Assembly: GCA_045105075.1 (NCBI GenBank)
Contig: JBGCDD010000242.1
Location: 1 to 14,069 of the forward strand
DNA from: JBGCDD01 sp045105075
GTDB lineage: Bacteria; Pseudomonadota; Alphaproteobacteria; Rhodobacterales; Rhodobacteraceae
DNA length: 14,069 bases
Reading direction: 5' to 3'
Shown: one piece after another, positions 7,440-13,931 of the stretch
Numbering within the stretch: the stretch's first letter is position 1
How the letters are laid out: each line of letters begins with the position of its first letter
The notes under the pieces: generated by a model
Seen by the model: only the letters and a program-made list of their open reading frames with translations
What the model was told of the DNA's origin: nothing
The model's database searches: none
Made by a program: the position numbers and the translations under genes

Positions 7440-7895
7440 TCAGGTGGGCAGCGGCGCGTCCTGTTTCAGCTGGTCCATCACGATCTGGCTTTGCACCCGC
7501 GCCACCGCCGGGTGCGGCAGGATCACATCATGCAACAGCGCATTCAGCGCCGGCAAATCGGCGCAAAAGACGCGCAACAGGTAATCGGCCTCGCCGGTCA
7601 TGGTCCAGGCGCTGGTGATTTCAGGTTGGGTGCGGATCAGGCGGGCAAAGCTCTGGGATTGATCGGGCCCGTGAGTGGCCAGTTGCACCTGCACAAAACC
7701 CTGCACATTCAGACCCAGCCGCGTCGGATTGAGCCGGGCGCTGTAGCCCTGAATATAGCCATCCGCTTCCAACCGTTGGCGTCGTCGCCCGGCCTGGCTG
7801 GCCGACAGGTTAAGCCGGGTGCCAAGGTCCTGCGCCGTCAGATGCGCGTCACGCTGCAATTCGGCCATCAGTCGGGAATCAAGGCTGTCAATCAT
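7440..7895 (-). CDS. Lrp/AsnC-family transcriptional regulator
   Basis: A 151-residue protein with the standard Lrp layout. A winged helix-turn-helix covers residues about 3-60 (LDSRLMAELQRDAHLTAQDL; LNLSASQAGRRRQRLEADGYI). A RAM effector-binding domain covers about 65-145 (VQGFVQVQL; ITSAWTMTGEADYLLRVFC; LHDVILPHPAVARVQSQIV). Lrp proteins form octamers or dimers and sense amino acids. I prefer the ATG ending at 7895 over the in-frame ATG ending at 7913, because GAGGA (7907-7911, minus strand) lies 11 bases before the former and overlaps the latter. Divergent from hppD, so control of tyrosine or phenylalanine breakdown is the natural inference, with self-regulation. The antiporter gene 87 bases downstream may be co-transcribed. 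Confidence 0.92.
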   Translation of the reverse strand: MIDSLDSRLMAELQRDAHLTAQDLGTRLNLSASQAGRRRQRLEADGYIQGYSARLNPTRLGLNVQGFVQVQLATHGPDQSQSFARLIRTQPEITSAWTMTGEADYLLRVFCADLPALNALLHDVILPHPAVARVQSQIVMDQLKQDAPLPT

Positions 7896-7965
7896 GTGCG
7901 GCGTTTTCCTCATTTTGTTAACTTTTATGCGCTAGGTCAGCAGATAACCAGAGATCAGGCGCGTA

Positions 7966-7980
7966 AAATGCGCGCCATTT
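7966..7980. promoter_or_regulatory. candidate Lrp operator between lrp-like gene and hppD
   Basis: AAATG-CGCGC-CATTT is a 15-base dyad, the size of Lrp/AsnC sites, in the 142-base divergent region. It lies 70 bases before the Lrp start and 57 before the hppD start. A second, looser dyad, ATCTG (7998-8002) with CAGAT (8013-8017), lies about 20 bases nearer to hppD. Position fits a regulator that controls both directions. No binding data are implied. Confidence 0.35.
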
Positions 7981-8037
7981 GCATTTGAAGTGGCGTAATC
8001 TGTCTTCAACAGCAGATATGTCTGACAGGAGACTGCA

Positions 8038-9132
8038 ATGGGACCCTTCCCGCACAACGCGCCGAAATCCGAAATCACCCCGGACAATCCGGCTGGAACG
8101 GACGGGTTTGAATTTGTTGAGTTTGCCCATCCCGATCCGCAAGAGCTGCGCGTCACGTTTGAACGAATGGGTTATGCGTTGACCGCACGGCACAAAACCA
8201 AAGCCATCGAGCTTTGGCAGCAAGGCGATATCACCTATGTTCTGAACGCCGAACCCGACAGCTTCGCGGCGCGTTTTGTGCAAGATCATGGGCCTTGCGC
8301 GCCGTCGATGGGCTGGCGCGTCGTGGATGCGGCAAAGGCCTTTGATCATGCGGTTTCCAAAGGCGCCGAACCCTATTTAGGCGATGATAAAACCATGGAT
8401 GTGCCTGCAATTCAGGGCATCGGCGGATCGCTGATCTATTTCATCGATCAATATTACGACACATCCCCGTTCAACGCCGAATTTGACTGGCTGGCACACT
8501 CCAAACCACGCGGTGTGGGATTTCACTACCTCGATCATCTCACCCACAATGTCTACAAGGGCAATATGGACAAATGGTTCCGCTTTTACGGTGATCTGTT
8601 CAATTTCAAAGAAATTCGATTTTTCGATATCGAGGGCAAGTTCAGCGGTCTGTTCAGCCGCGCGCTGACCTCGCCCTGTGGTCGTATCCGCATTCCGATC
8701 AATGAAGATCGTGGCGAAACCGGGCAAATCGTGGCCTATCTGAAAAAGTACAAAGGCGAAGGCATTCAGCATATCGCTGTCGGCGCCGAGGATATTTATG
8801 CGGCGACTGATGCGATCGCGGCCGAGGGTGTGAAATTCATGCCCGGCCCGCCAGATAGCTATTACGAGCTGAGCAAGACCCGGGTGGTTGGTCATAACGA
8901 ACCACTGGATCGCATGAAAAAGAACGGCATTTTGATCGACGGGGAAGGGGTGCTTGACGGCGGCGAGACCAAGATCCTGCTGCAGATCTTTTCCAAAACC
9001 GTGATCGGGCCGATTTTTTTCGAGTTCATTCAACGCAAAGGCGATGATGGGTTCGGCGAGGGCAACTTTAAAGCCTTGTTTGAAAGTATCGAGCAGGAAC
9101 AAATTGATGCTGGCGAGCTGTCAGCGGGTTGA
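8038..9132 (+). CDS. hppD: 4-hydroxyphenylpyruvate dioxygenase
   Basis: A 364-residue non-heme iron enzyme that converts 4-hydroxyphenylpyruvate and O2 to homogentisate and CO2 in tyrosine catabolism (homogentisate also feeds tocopherol-type or pyomelanin products in some organisms). Two vicinal-oxygen-chelate domains are present: about 20-150, and the catalytic 160-350. The Fe ligands are His167 (DHLTHNV), His245 (GIQHIAVGAEDIY) and Glu329 (FFEFIQRKG), spaced like His161, His240 and Glu322 of the Pseudomonas enzyme. The C-terminal gate helix, FGEGNFKALFESIEQEQ, is complete, so length and motifs indicate a working enzyme. AGGAGA at 8027-8032 precedes the ATG by five bases. Homogentisate dioxygenase and later pathway genes are not in the window. 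An Lrp-type gene is divergent from it. Confidence 0.97.
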   Translation: MGPFPHNAPKSEITPDNPAGTDGFEFVEFAHPDPQELRVTFERMGYALTARHKTKAIELWQQGDITYVLNAEPDSFAARFVQDHGPCAPSMGWRVVDAAKAFDHAVSKGAEPYLGDDKTMDVPAIQGIGGSLIYFIDQYYDTSPFNAEFDWLAHSKPRGVGFHYLDHLTHNVYKGNMDKWFRFYGDLFNFKEIRFFDIEGKFSGLFSRALTSPCGRIRIPINEDRGETGQIVAYLKKYKGEGIQHIAVGAEDIYAATDAIAAEGVKFMPGPPDSYYELSKTRVVGHNEPLDRMKKNGILIDGEGVLDGGETKILLQIFSKTVIGPIFFEFIQRKGDDGFGEGNFKALFESIEQEQIDAGELSAG

Positions 9133-9143
9133 ACGGATGGTAA

Positions 9144-9203
9144 GGGGGCGCTGCCCCCGTCGCCTGCGGCGACTCCCCCGGGCTACTTTGCGCAAGAGGA
9201 AAA
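9144..9203. repeat. Roseobacter-type structured intergenic repeat (likely bidirectional terminator)
   Basis: It fills the 78-base gap between convergent hppD and the following minus-strand gene. Hairpin 1 is GGGGGC (9144-9149) with GCCCCC (9153-9158). Hairpin 2 is GTCGCC (9159-9164) with GGCGAC (9168-9173). A further CCCCC (9175-9179) could replace the first 3' arm and pair with GGGGG around hairpin 2. The tail, CTACTTTGCGCAAGAGGAAAA, resembles the A/T-rich tail of a repeat I remember as frequent between genes in Rhodobacterales genomes. Family membership is from memory; the hairpins are seen directly. A terminator role for both flanking genes is inferred. Confidence 0.6.
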
Positions 9204-9210
9204 CGGTAGG

Positions 9211-11592
9211 TCAGCCGCTGGGGATTTTTAGGGTCAGGTTGCGGCCGCCCTTTTGATAGCGCAGCTCGCTGTCGCCGATGGCGAGCACGCGGCCTCCGTC
9301 GACCGCATCGCCGACTTTGACTTTTTTGTAGCGTCCGCTGGGCAAACGCACCAGTGCGCGTCGGTTGGCGGGGGTGCCGTAGACGCCGATCAGGTTGACG
9401 CGGCGCAGATTGATCGCGTTGTTCAAAGTCGCCTGGCGCGCGACAGACGCGGAAGAGGGAATTTTGGGCTGAACGGTGCGCGGAGCGACCGTGGCAGGTT
9501 GGACTGTGACCTGCGCCGTTGCGGCACGCGGGGCTTGCAGGTTTTTGGGACGCAGGCCCGGACGCGGCGAGGTTTGAATCGCAAGAGCAGTAGGCGTTTC
9601 GTCCTGTTCGGCCTGTTGTTTTTGATTGCGTGGACGCAGGCGCGGGCGCACATCACCCAGTTCATCGCGGGTAAGGCCGCCGAGTTGCACGCGTTCAACC
9701 TGTTGCACCAAATCTTGCGGTCGCAATCTGGGACGCAATTCGGCCAAACGTTGGCGCAGAGCATCGGTTTCAGGCTCGGTTTCCAAACGCACCGGCACAG
9801 CAGGCGGTACTGCGGCGGGTTTGCCCAAAAACACCAAAATGCCATCCGGGTTCAGGGTACCGGCTGCTGTTGCCACCACAAGTCCGCGCGCGTTCAGGTC
9901 AAAACTGGTTGTGGCAGCCTGCGGCGAGCCAACGGCGCCGGGCAGTTGGTCGGTGTCGTAACTGGCAACCGGGGGCAGGGCGAGCGCGTCTTGGGACAAA
10001 TCTGTGCGGTCGATCGATGCGATGAACAAGGCGTCCAGGCTGATCAGCGATGGAGTTTCAGGCACCAACGGTGGCGTTTGCCAAATGCCAGTTGCAGCAT
10101 ATCGCGCGCTGGGTCCAGACGGGGCCAGATCACGCTGCTCGTCTGGCGCGTTTTCGATTTGCGCAGGCGGGTCGCGCAGGGCATCCAGAACGGCGACATC
10201 GGTGTCCGTCAGGCCAGGATCGAGCGGCACCTGAGGGATATCGCCCGGTTGAGGTGCCACACGGTCAGGCGCATTGAGAGCCACATCAGGTTGGCGGGCC
10301 GCCGGAATTTGCGGCGTGTTATCTGGGTTTTGCGGCGCAATCAGCGGCGTTTGAACCGCAGGTTCTGCGGGGGGCGTTGTGGGCTCTGGTGCGGGCACCA
10401 CCGCACGCACAATTTCCTGTGACGGTTTTTCTGGCGTGCGGAACAGGCCTGCCACGCCGTTTTCAAGGAAAATTGCGGCCCATGCAGCAACACCGGCCAG
10501 AAACAACAACAATGCAGCTGTCAGCATCAAGCCCAGGAAACGCGGTTTTCCGCCCACAGGGGCCGTTGCGCGCGCGCCAAAAACGGTCATGCGCGCCTTT
10601 TCGTCTTGCGCGGCTGCGGCAGGTGCGATGGGTGTTGTGATGGCGGCTTGGACTGGGGGTGCCAGTGGCGTGGCCAACGCCGGAGATTTGCGCGGTTTAC
10701 GTCGGCTCAAAAACCCAGCAAGCACGCCGGTGGGTCCGCTGGCTGGCGCGGGCGCATCAACTGGATCCTCCTCGATCTCGAGCATCGGCGCTGTGACCGA
10801 CACAGGTTGAGGCGCAGGTTCTCGTTCGGCGTAGATTTCGGGCAGCGGTTCCGATAGCACCACAAATTCCGGCGCAGGCTCCGGGGCCTGCACGATCGGC
10901 GCGGGAGCCTCAACAACAGGTTCGCGCGCAACAATCGGCGCCGCAACAGGATCGGGCGGTGCAGCAGGATCGGGCGGTGCAGCAGTGCGACGCCGGCTGG
11001 AAAATCCCAGTGTGGCGGGTGCCGCGGGCTCGGCTTCGGGAATGGCTGCATCACCAATCACCACCACAGCGATTCCGTCCGGACCGACCGGGTCGCCGTT
11101 CAAATGCGTACGCGCGTATTGGGATGGCCCAAACCAAGGCTCACCCAGAAACGCCTGATCACCGGGGATGGCCACAAAGCTGATCGGAGCCATGCCGTGT
11201 TCGACAGCAAAGCCCTCGGCCTCTTCCAACGTGTCACGTGCAACCGCGGCGATATGGGTAACATCGCCTTCCTGGCAGGTGTCAAAAGCCAGTTGGTCAA
11301 TCGGGTAAGGGGTGGCCTGTTCCAGCGCGTCGCGCACCATCGCGTCAAGCAAGGCACCGGTTGCACCTTCGGACTGGACCGACAAATACCGGATCTGATC
11401 GTTGGGAATGATCAGCTTGCAGGCAATTCCATCGGGTTCCAGCTTGAGCGCGTCGGAATGCATTTTGGTCAGCTGAGTGCTCAGATCAGGCGCATCAACA
11501 GCCACATCTCCCACGCGGCGCCACCCCCCGGCGGCACGGTGCAAAAGGGCAATCCCTTCGAACGACAATGAAAGCGCGAAACTGGGTTTCAA
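9211..11592 (-). CDS. Single-pass membrane protein with GspL/PilM-like N-terminus, Pro-rich linker and GspC/PilP-like C-terminus
   Basis: A 793-residue protein of unknown function that I believe is conserved in Rhodobacterales. Residues about 1-140 resemble the cytoplasmic actin-like domain of GspL/PilM proteins (FALSLSFEGIALLHR; KLIIPNDQIRYLSVQ; DALEQATPYPIDQLAFD). Residues about 170-340 are Pro/Ala-rich and acidic, with AAPPDP twice in tandem. One membrane helix lies at about 350-374 (LGLMLTAALLLFLAGVAAWA). A long Pro-rich periplasmic region follows and holds three RPxLRP motifs. The last 60 residues (NLIGVYGTPANRRALVRLP, KKVKVGDAVDGGRVLAIGD) resemble the homology region of GspC/PilP. The start is a rare TTG (11592-11590 on the minus strand): an in-frame stop lies five codons upstream, and the next Met comes after the conserved N-terminus. 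No secretion or pilus genes are nearby. Function is not assigned; the domain resemblances are by eye. Confidence 0.65.
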   Translation of the reverse strand: MKPSFALSLSFEGIALLHRAAGGWRRVGDVAVDAPDLSTQLTKMHSDALKLEPDGIACKLIIPNDQIRYLSVQSEGATGALLDAMVRDALEQATPYPIDQLAFDTCQEGDVTHIAAVARDTLEEAEGFAVEHGMAPISFVAIPGDQAFLGEPWFGPSQYARTHLNGDPVGPDGIAVVVIGDAAIPEAEPAAPATLGFSSRRRTAAPPDPAAPPDPVAAPIVAREPVVEAPAPIVQAPEPAPEFVVLSEPLPEIYAEREPAPQPVSVTAPMLEIEEDPVDAPAPASGPTGVLAGFLSRRKPRKSPALATPLAPPVQAAITTPIAPAAAAQDEKARMTVFGARATAPVGGKPRFLGLMLTAALLLFLAGVAAWAAIFLENGVAGLFRTPEKPSQEIVRAVVPAPEPTTPPAEPAVQTPLIAPQNPDNTPQIPAARQPDVALNAPDRVAPQPGDIPQVPLDPGLTDTDVAVLDALRDPPAQIENAPDEQRDLAPSGPSARYAATGIWQTPPLVPETPSLISLDALFIASIDRTDLSQDALALPPVASYDTDQLPGAVGSPQAATTSFDLNARGLVVATAAGTLNPDGILVFLGKPAAVPPAVPVRLETEPETDALRQRLAELRPRLRPQDLVQQVERVQLGGLTRDELGDVRPRLRPRNQKQQAEQDETPTALAIQTSPRPGLRPKNLQAPRAATAQVTVQPATVAPRTVQPKIPSSASVARQATLNNAINLRRVNLIGVYGTPANRRALVRLPSGRYKKVKVGDAVDGGRVLAIGDSELRYQKGGRNLTLKIPSG
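10947..10982. repeat. two-copy 18-base tandem repeat inside the membrane-protein gene
   Basis: CAGGATCGGGCGGTGCAG occurs twice in perfect tandem (10947-10964, 10965-10982). On the coding (minus) strand it gives two copies of the hexapeptide AAPPDP (in register) in the cytoplasmic Pro-rich segment. Identity at every base suggests a recent slippage duplication that keeps the frame. Confidence 0.9.
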
Positions 11593-11736
11593 CCTTCGGC
11601 TCTTTCAATTCACCAAAACGCTGGCCCAAGAGCCAGTCGTGCAAGTTTAGTGCAGGTGAAGGCCGAGGAAAAGGGAAAGACACGAGAGTCTGCTCTGCGA
11701 AACGCAGGGTCGCAGGAAAAAGTTGCCAATTGGTTA

Positions 11737-11768
11737 ACGCACGCGGGGGAAATTTCCGCCGCGTGCGT
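11737..11768. terminator. 32-base near-perfect palindrome after metY, possible terminator or operator
   Basis: ACGCACGCGG (11737-11746) is the exact reverse complement of 11759-11768. The centre, GGAAATTTCC (11748-11757), is itself a perfect palindrome, and only the G/G pair 11747/11758 breaks the symmetry. It lies 11 bases beyond the metY stop on the minus strand and 145 bases before the TTG start of the membrane-protein gene. As RNA it would fold into a strong hairpin, but no T run follows directly on either strand (TTAACC follows in the metY direction). It may act as a metY transcript end or as a protein-binding site. A smaller palindrome, CTGACGTCAG (11774-11783), overlaps the metY stop. 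Confidence 0.5.
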
Positions 11769-11779
11769 CATATCTGACG

Positions 11780-13072
11780 TCAGCTTGCGGCTTTGCTCAG
11801 CGCCTGGTCGAGATCAGCGATCAGATCGGCAGAATCCTCGATGCCAATCGAGACCCGCACAACACCGGGGCCGGCGCCTGCGGCTTCTTGCTGTTCTGCG
11901 GTCAGCTGGCGGTGAGTCGTGCTGGCCGAGTGGATGATCAACGACCGCGCGTCGCCCAGATTGGCCACATGGCTGAAGATTTCCAGCGCGTTGACCAGTT
12001 TGACACAGGAATCATAGCCGCCCTTGACCGCAAAGGTGAATAAGCCGCCTGCGCCTTTGGGGCAGATCGATTTGACCCGCTTGTTGTAAGGCGACGATTT
12101 CAGGCCTGCGTAGGTCACGTAGTCAACGCGCGGATCTGCCTCGAGCCATTTGGCCAGAGTTTCGGCGTTTTCCACGTGGCGCTGCATGCGCAGTGACAGG
12201 GTTTCGATGCCACAAAGGGTATAGTGCGCGGCCTGTGGGTTCATCGTCATGCCCAGATCGCGCAACCCGATCGCAATGCCGTGGAAGGTAAAGGCAAGCG
12301 GGCCAAAGGTTTCGTGAAATTTCAGCCCGTGATAGGCGGGTTCGGGCGCGCTGAGCGAGGGGAATTTGTCGTTCGCGGACCAATCGAATTTGCCAGAATC
12401 CACAACGCAGCCGCCGGTGACAGTGCCGTTGCCGGTCAGGTATTTGGTGGTCGAATGTACCACCAGCGTGGCGCCGTGTTCGATGGGGCGGCACAGATAA
12501 GGCGTGGCCGAGGTGTTGTCGACGATCAACGGCACGCCCGCGGCATCGGCCACTTTGGAAATCGCCTTGAGGTCGGTGATATAGCCGCCCGGATTGGCGA
12601 TGGATTCGCAAAACACAGCGCGGGTGTCATCGTCGATGGCGGCTTTGACAGCGTCCAGATCATCAAAATCCACAAAAGTGGCGTTCCAGCCAAAGCGCTT
12701 GATGGTCTGGCTGAACTGGGTGACCGTGCCGCCGTAAAGCCGGGTTGAGACCACGACGTTGCGCCCGGGCTCCATCAACGGGAATAGCGCCATCAACTGT
12801 GCGGCGTGACCCGAAGAGCAACAAACCGCGCCAACACCACCTTCAAGCGTGGCGATCCGCTCTTGCAACACCGCAACCGTTGGGTTGGTCAGGCGCGAGT
12901 AAATATAGCCAACTTCCTGCAAATTGAACAACGCCGCCGCATGATCGGCATCGCGAAACACATAGGCCGTGGTTTGATAGATCGGCGTTTGACGCGCCCC
13001 TGTGGCCGGATCCGGGCGGGCGCCGGCGTGAATTTGCAACGTGTCAAAGCCATAGGTTGGGCCGTCAGTCAT
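11780..13072 (-). CDS. metY: O-acetylhomoserine sulfhydrylase (aminocarboxypropyltransferase)
   Basis: A 430-residue PLP enzyme of the Cys/Met metabolism family, making homocysteine from O-acetylhomoserine and sulfide. The length, with its insertions, and the features GFDTLQIHAG, YSRLTNPT (58-65), LEGGVGAVCCSSGHAAQ and LYGGTVTQFSQTIKRFGW point to the MetY branch rather than the shorter MetZ/MetB proteins. The PLP-binding lysine is Lys210 in VVHSTTKYLTGNGTVTGG. The late stretch FSHVANLGDARSLIIHSAST and the VRVSIGIED ending are standard. The ATG ending at 13072 has GGAG eight to nine bases upstream on the minus strand. No SAM-II-type leader was recognised before it. The neighbour on the 5' side, a ribbon-helix-helix-like gene, is divergent. 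Substrate choice between acetyl and succinyl homoserine is inferred from the family. Confidence 0.93.
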   Translation of the reverse strand: MTDGPTYGFDTLQIHAGARPDPATGARQTPIYQTTAYVFRDADHAAALFNLQEVGYIYSRLTNPTVAVLQERIATLEGGVGAVCCSSGHAAQLMALFPLMEPGRNVVVSTRLYGGTVTQFSQTIKRFGWNATFVDFDDLDAVKAAIDDDTRAVFCESIANPGGYITDLKAISKVADAAGVPLIVDNTSATPYLCRPIEHGATLVVHSTTKYLTGNGTVTGGCVVDSGKFDWSANDKFPSLSAPEPAYHGLKFHETFGPLAFTFHGIAIGLRDLGMTMNPQAAHYTLCGIETLSLRMQRHVENAETLAKWLEADPRVDYVTYAGLKSSPYNKRVKSICPKGAGGLFTFAVKGGYDSCVKLVNALEIFSHVANLGDARSLIIHSASTTHRQLTAEQQEAAGAGPGVVRVSIGIEDSADLIADLDQALSKAAS

Positions 13073-13105
13073 GGGTCAGTCTCCGATGATCACCAGTTTG
13101 CATCA

Positions 13106-13134
13106 GCACTATGGTATTGGCTGGTCTGTGACAA
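13106..13134 (-). promoter_or_regulatory. possible metY promoter
   Basis: On the minus strand TTGTCA (13134-13129) and TAGTGC (13111-13106) are 17 bases apart and end 33 bases before the metY ATG. The -35 match is good and the -10 match is poor. Confidence 0.25.
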
Positions 13135-13167
13135 CCAAGTGGCAGCGCCAGCACATCCGATACGGTC

Positions 13168-13228
13168 CAACATAGGGTGTCACAATGTTGACAGATTTGC
13201 GGCCCACACATTGGTGATAACTATGTTG
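13168..13228. repeat. nested 61-base imperfect inverted repeat in the metY/13245 divergent region
   Basis: Outer arms CAACATAG (13168-13175) and CTATGTTG (13221-13228) are exact complements. Inner arms CAATGT (13183-13188) and ACATTG (13208-13213) are also exact. Between them TGTCA (13178-13182) pairs with TGATA (13215-13219) with one G-T, leaving small bulges only. That gives about 19 pairs and a 19-base loop that contains TTGACA (13188-13193). It ends seven bases before the ribosome binding site at 13235. It could be an operator, an mRNA hairpin, or a remnant of a small mobile repeat. Confidence 0.55.
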
Positions 13229-13244
13229 AGGTATGGAGGCCATC

Positions 13245-13889
13245 ATGGCAACTGCAGGCAAGACAAAAGAAAAACCCGCATCAAAGCAGGACGAGGCAAC
13301 ACAGCAAGAGACCCTTGAAACTCCGGTCATCACCGCAGAAACCGATCTGGATCTGATCGCTCAAAAGCACAAAGCCAAACGCGACCGTGTGGCCAAGGCC
13401 AACAAGATCACCTTTATTCTGGGCAGCGGTGTGCGCAAATTCATAACCGAAGAAGCGCGCGCCAGCGGGATGGACATCGCTCCGTTTATGCAAATGCTGG
13501 CTGAAAATCACGTTCTGGCCAATGCCCCAGATGACAACCCCCTGGTCAAACGCCTGTCCGCACAGCGCGCGGCCTATGATCTGGTGGTGGCGTTGGCGCG
13601 CAAAACCGATGCGTCGGGCGATTTTGACGAGCACTTTATCCTGACTGTGATGCAAAAAGCCTGGGCAGATCCGGTGTTCAAGGATCTCTACAACACCGCA
13701 ATCGAGGCGGAGTCTGACAATCCAAAAGTCATCGCGCGGGCCAAGGCGCCCATGAACCAGCATCTGGGACGTCTGATCAAACGCGCCGCCGGTGCGCGCA
13801 GCAAGCGCAACGAGGCTGGTCGTATTCAACGCGCTCAGGTGCAAAACGAGATGATCAGCACGTATACTTTGCTCGAAAAGCCGGAATAG
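13245..13889 (+). CDS. Conserved-looking protein of unknown function with a ribbon-helix-helix-like segment
   Basis: A 214-residue, highly charged soluble protein that I do not recognise. Residues 1-50 are Lys/Glu/Gln-rich and look disordered (KTKEKPASKQDEATQQ). Residues about 54-88 read as strand-helix-helix (KITFILG; SGVRKFITEEARASG; IAPFMQMLAENHV), like a ribbon-helix-helix DNA-binding unit. The rest is mostly helical, with a Lys/Arg-rich end (LIKRAAGARSKRNEAGRIQR). An in-frame ATG exists at 13233, but GGAGG (13235-13239) runs into it and sits five bases before ATG 13245, so the latter is chosen. The gene is divergent from metY and follows a nested inverted repeat, which a ribbon-helix-helix protein could bind. 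No membrane segment or signal peptide is seen. Base composition is like its neighbours. A DNA-binding role is inference only. Confidence 0.7.
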   Translation: MATAGKTKEKPASKQDEATQQETLETPVITAETDLDLIAQKHKAKRDRVAKANKITFILGSGVRKFITEEARASGMDIAPFMQMLAENHVLANAPDDNPLVKRLSAQRAAYDLVVALARKTDASGDFDEHFILTVMQKAWADPVFKDLYNTAIEAESDNPKVIARAKAPMNQHLGRLIKRAAGARSKRNEAGRIQRAQVQNEMISTYTLLEKPE

Positions 13890-13899
13890 AAAAGCTCAC

Positions 13900-13925
13900 G
13901 GAAAGGCACCACCTGGTGTCTTTCC
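13900..13925. terminator. bidirectional terminator between convergent genes
   Basis: A 12-pair stem, GGAAAGGCACCA (13900-13911) with TGGTGTCTTTCC (13914-13925), one pair G-U. It lies 10 bases after the plus-strand stop and six bases after the minus-strand stop. On the minus strand a short T run (TTTTCT) follows a few bases later; on the plus strand there is none, so it suits the minus-strand gene best. Confidence 0.7.
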
Positions 13926-13931
13926 AACCGG

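Noticed and set aside
7104..7988. Plus-strand open frame (294 codons) across the antiporter and Lrp genes
   Set aside because: It spans two clear minus-strand genes and their gap, and its His/Gln/Arg-rich product is typical of a shadow frame.
9253..10422. Plus-strand open frame (389 codons) opposite the large membrane-protein gene
   Set aside because: Cys/Arg/Gly-rich, no recognisable motif, no ribosome binding site. The minus-strand frame has a membrane helix and domain-like ends.
13073..13232. SAM-II or other SAM/SAH riboswitch before metY
   Set aside because: Such elements occur before met genes in alphaproteobacteria, so I looked for the SAM-II core (GGCUAAAA-type) and the SAH motif on the minus strand; neither is visible.
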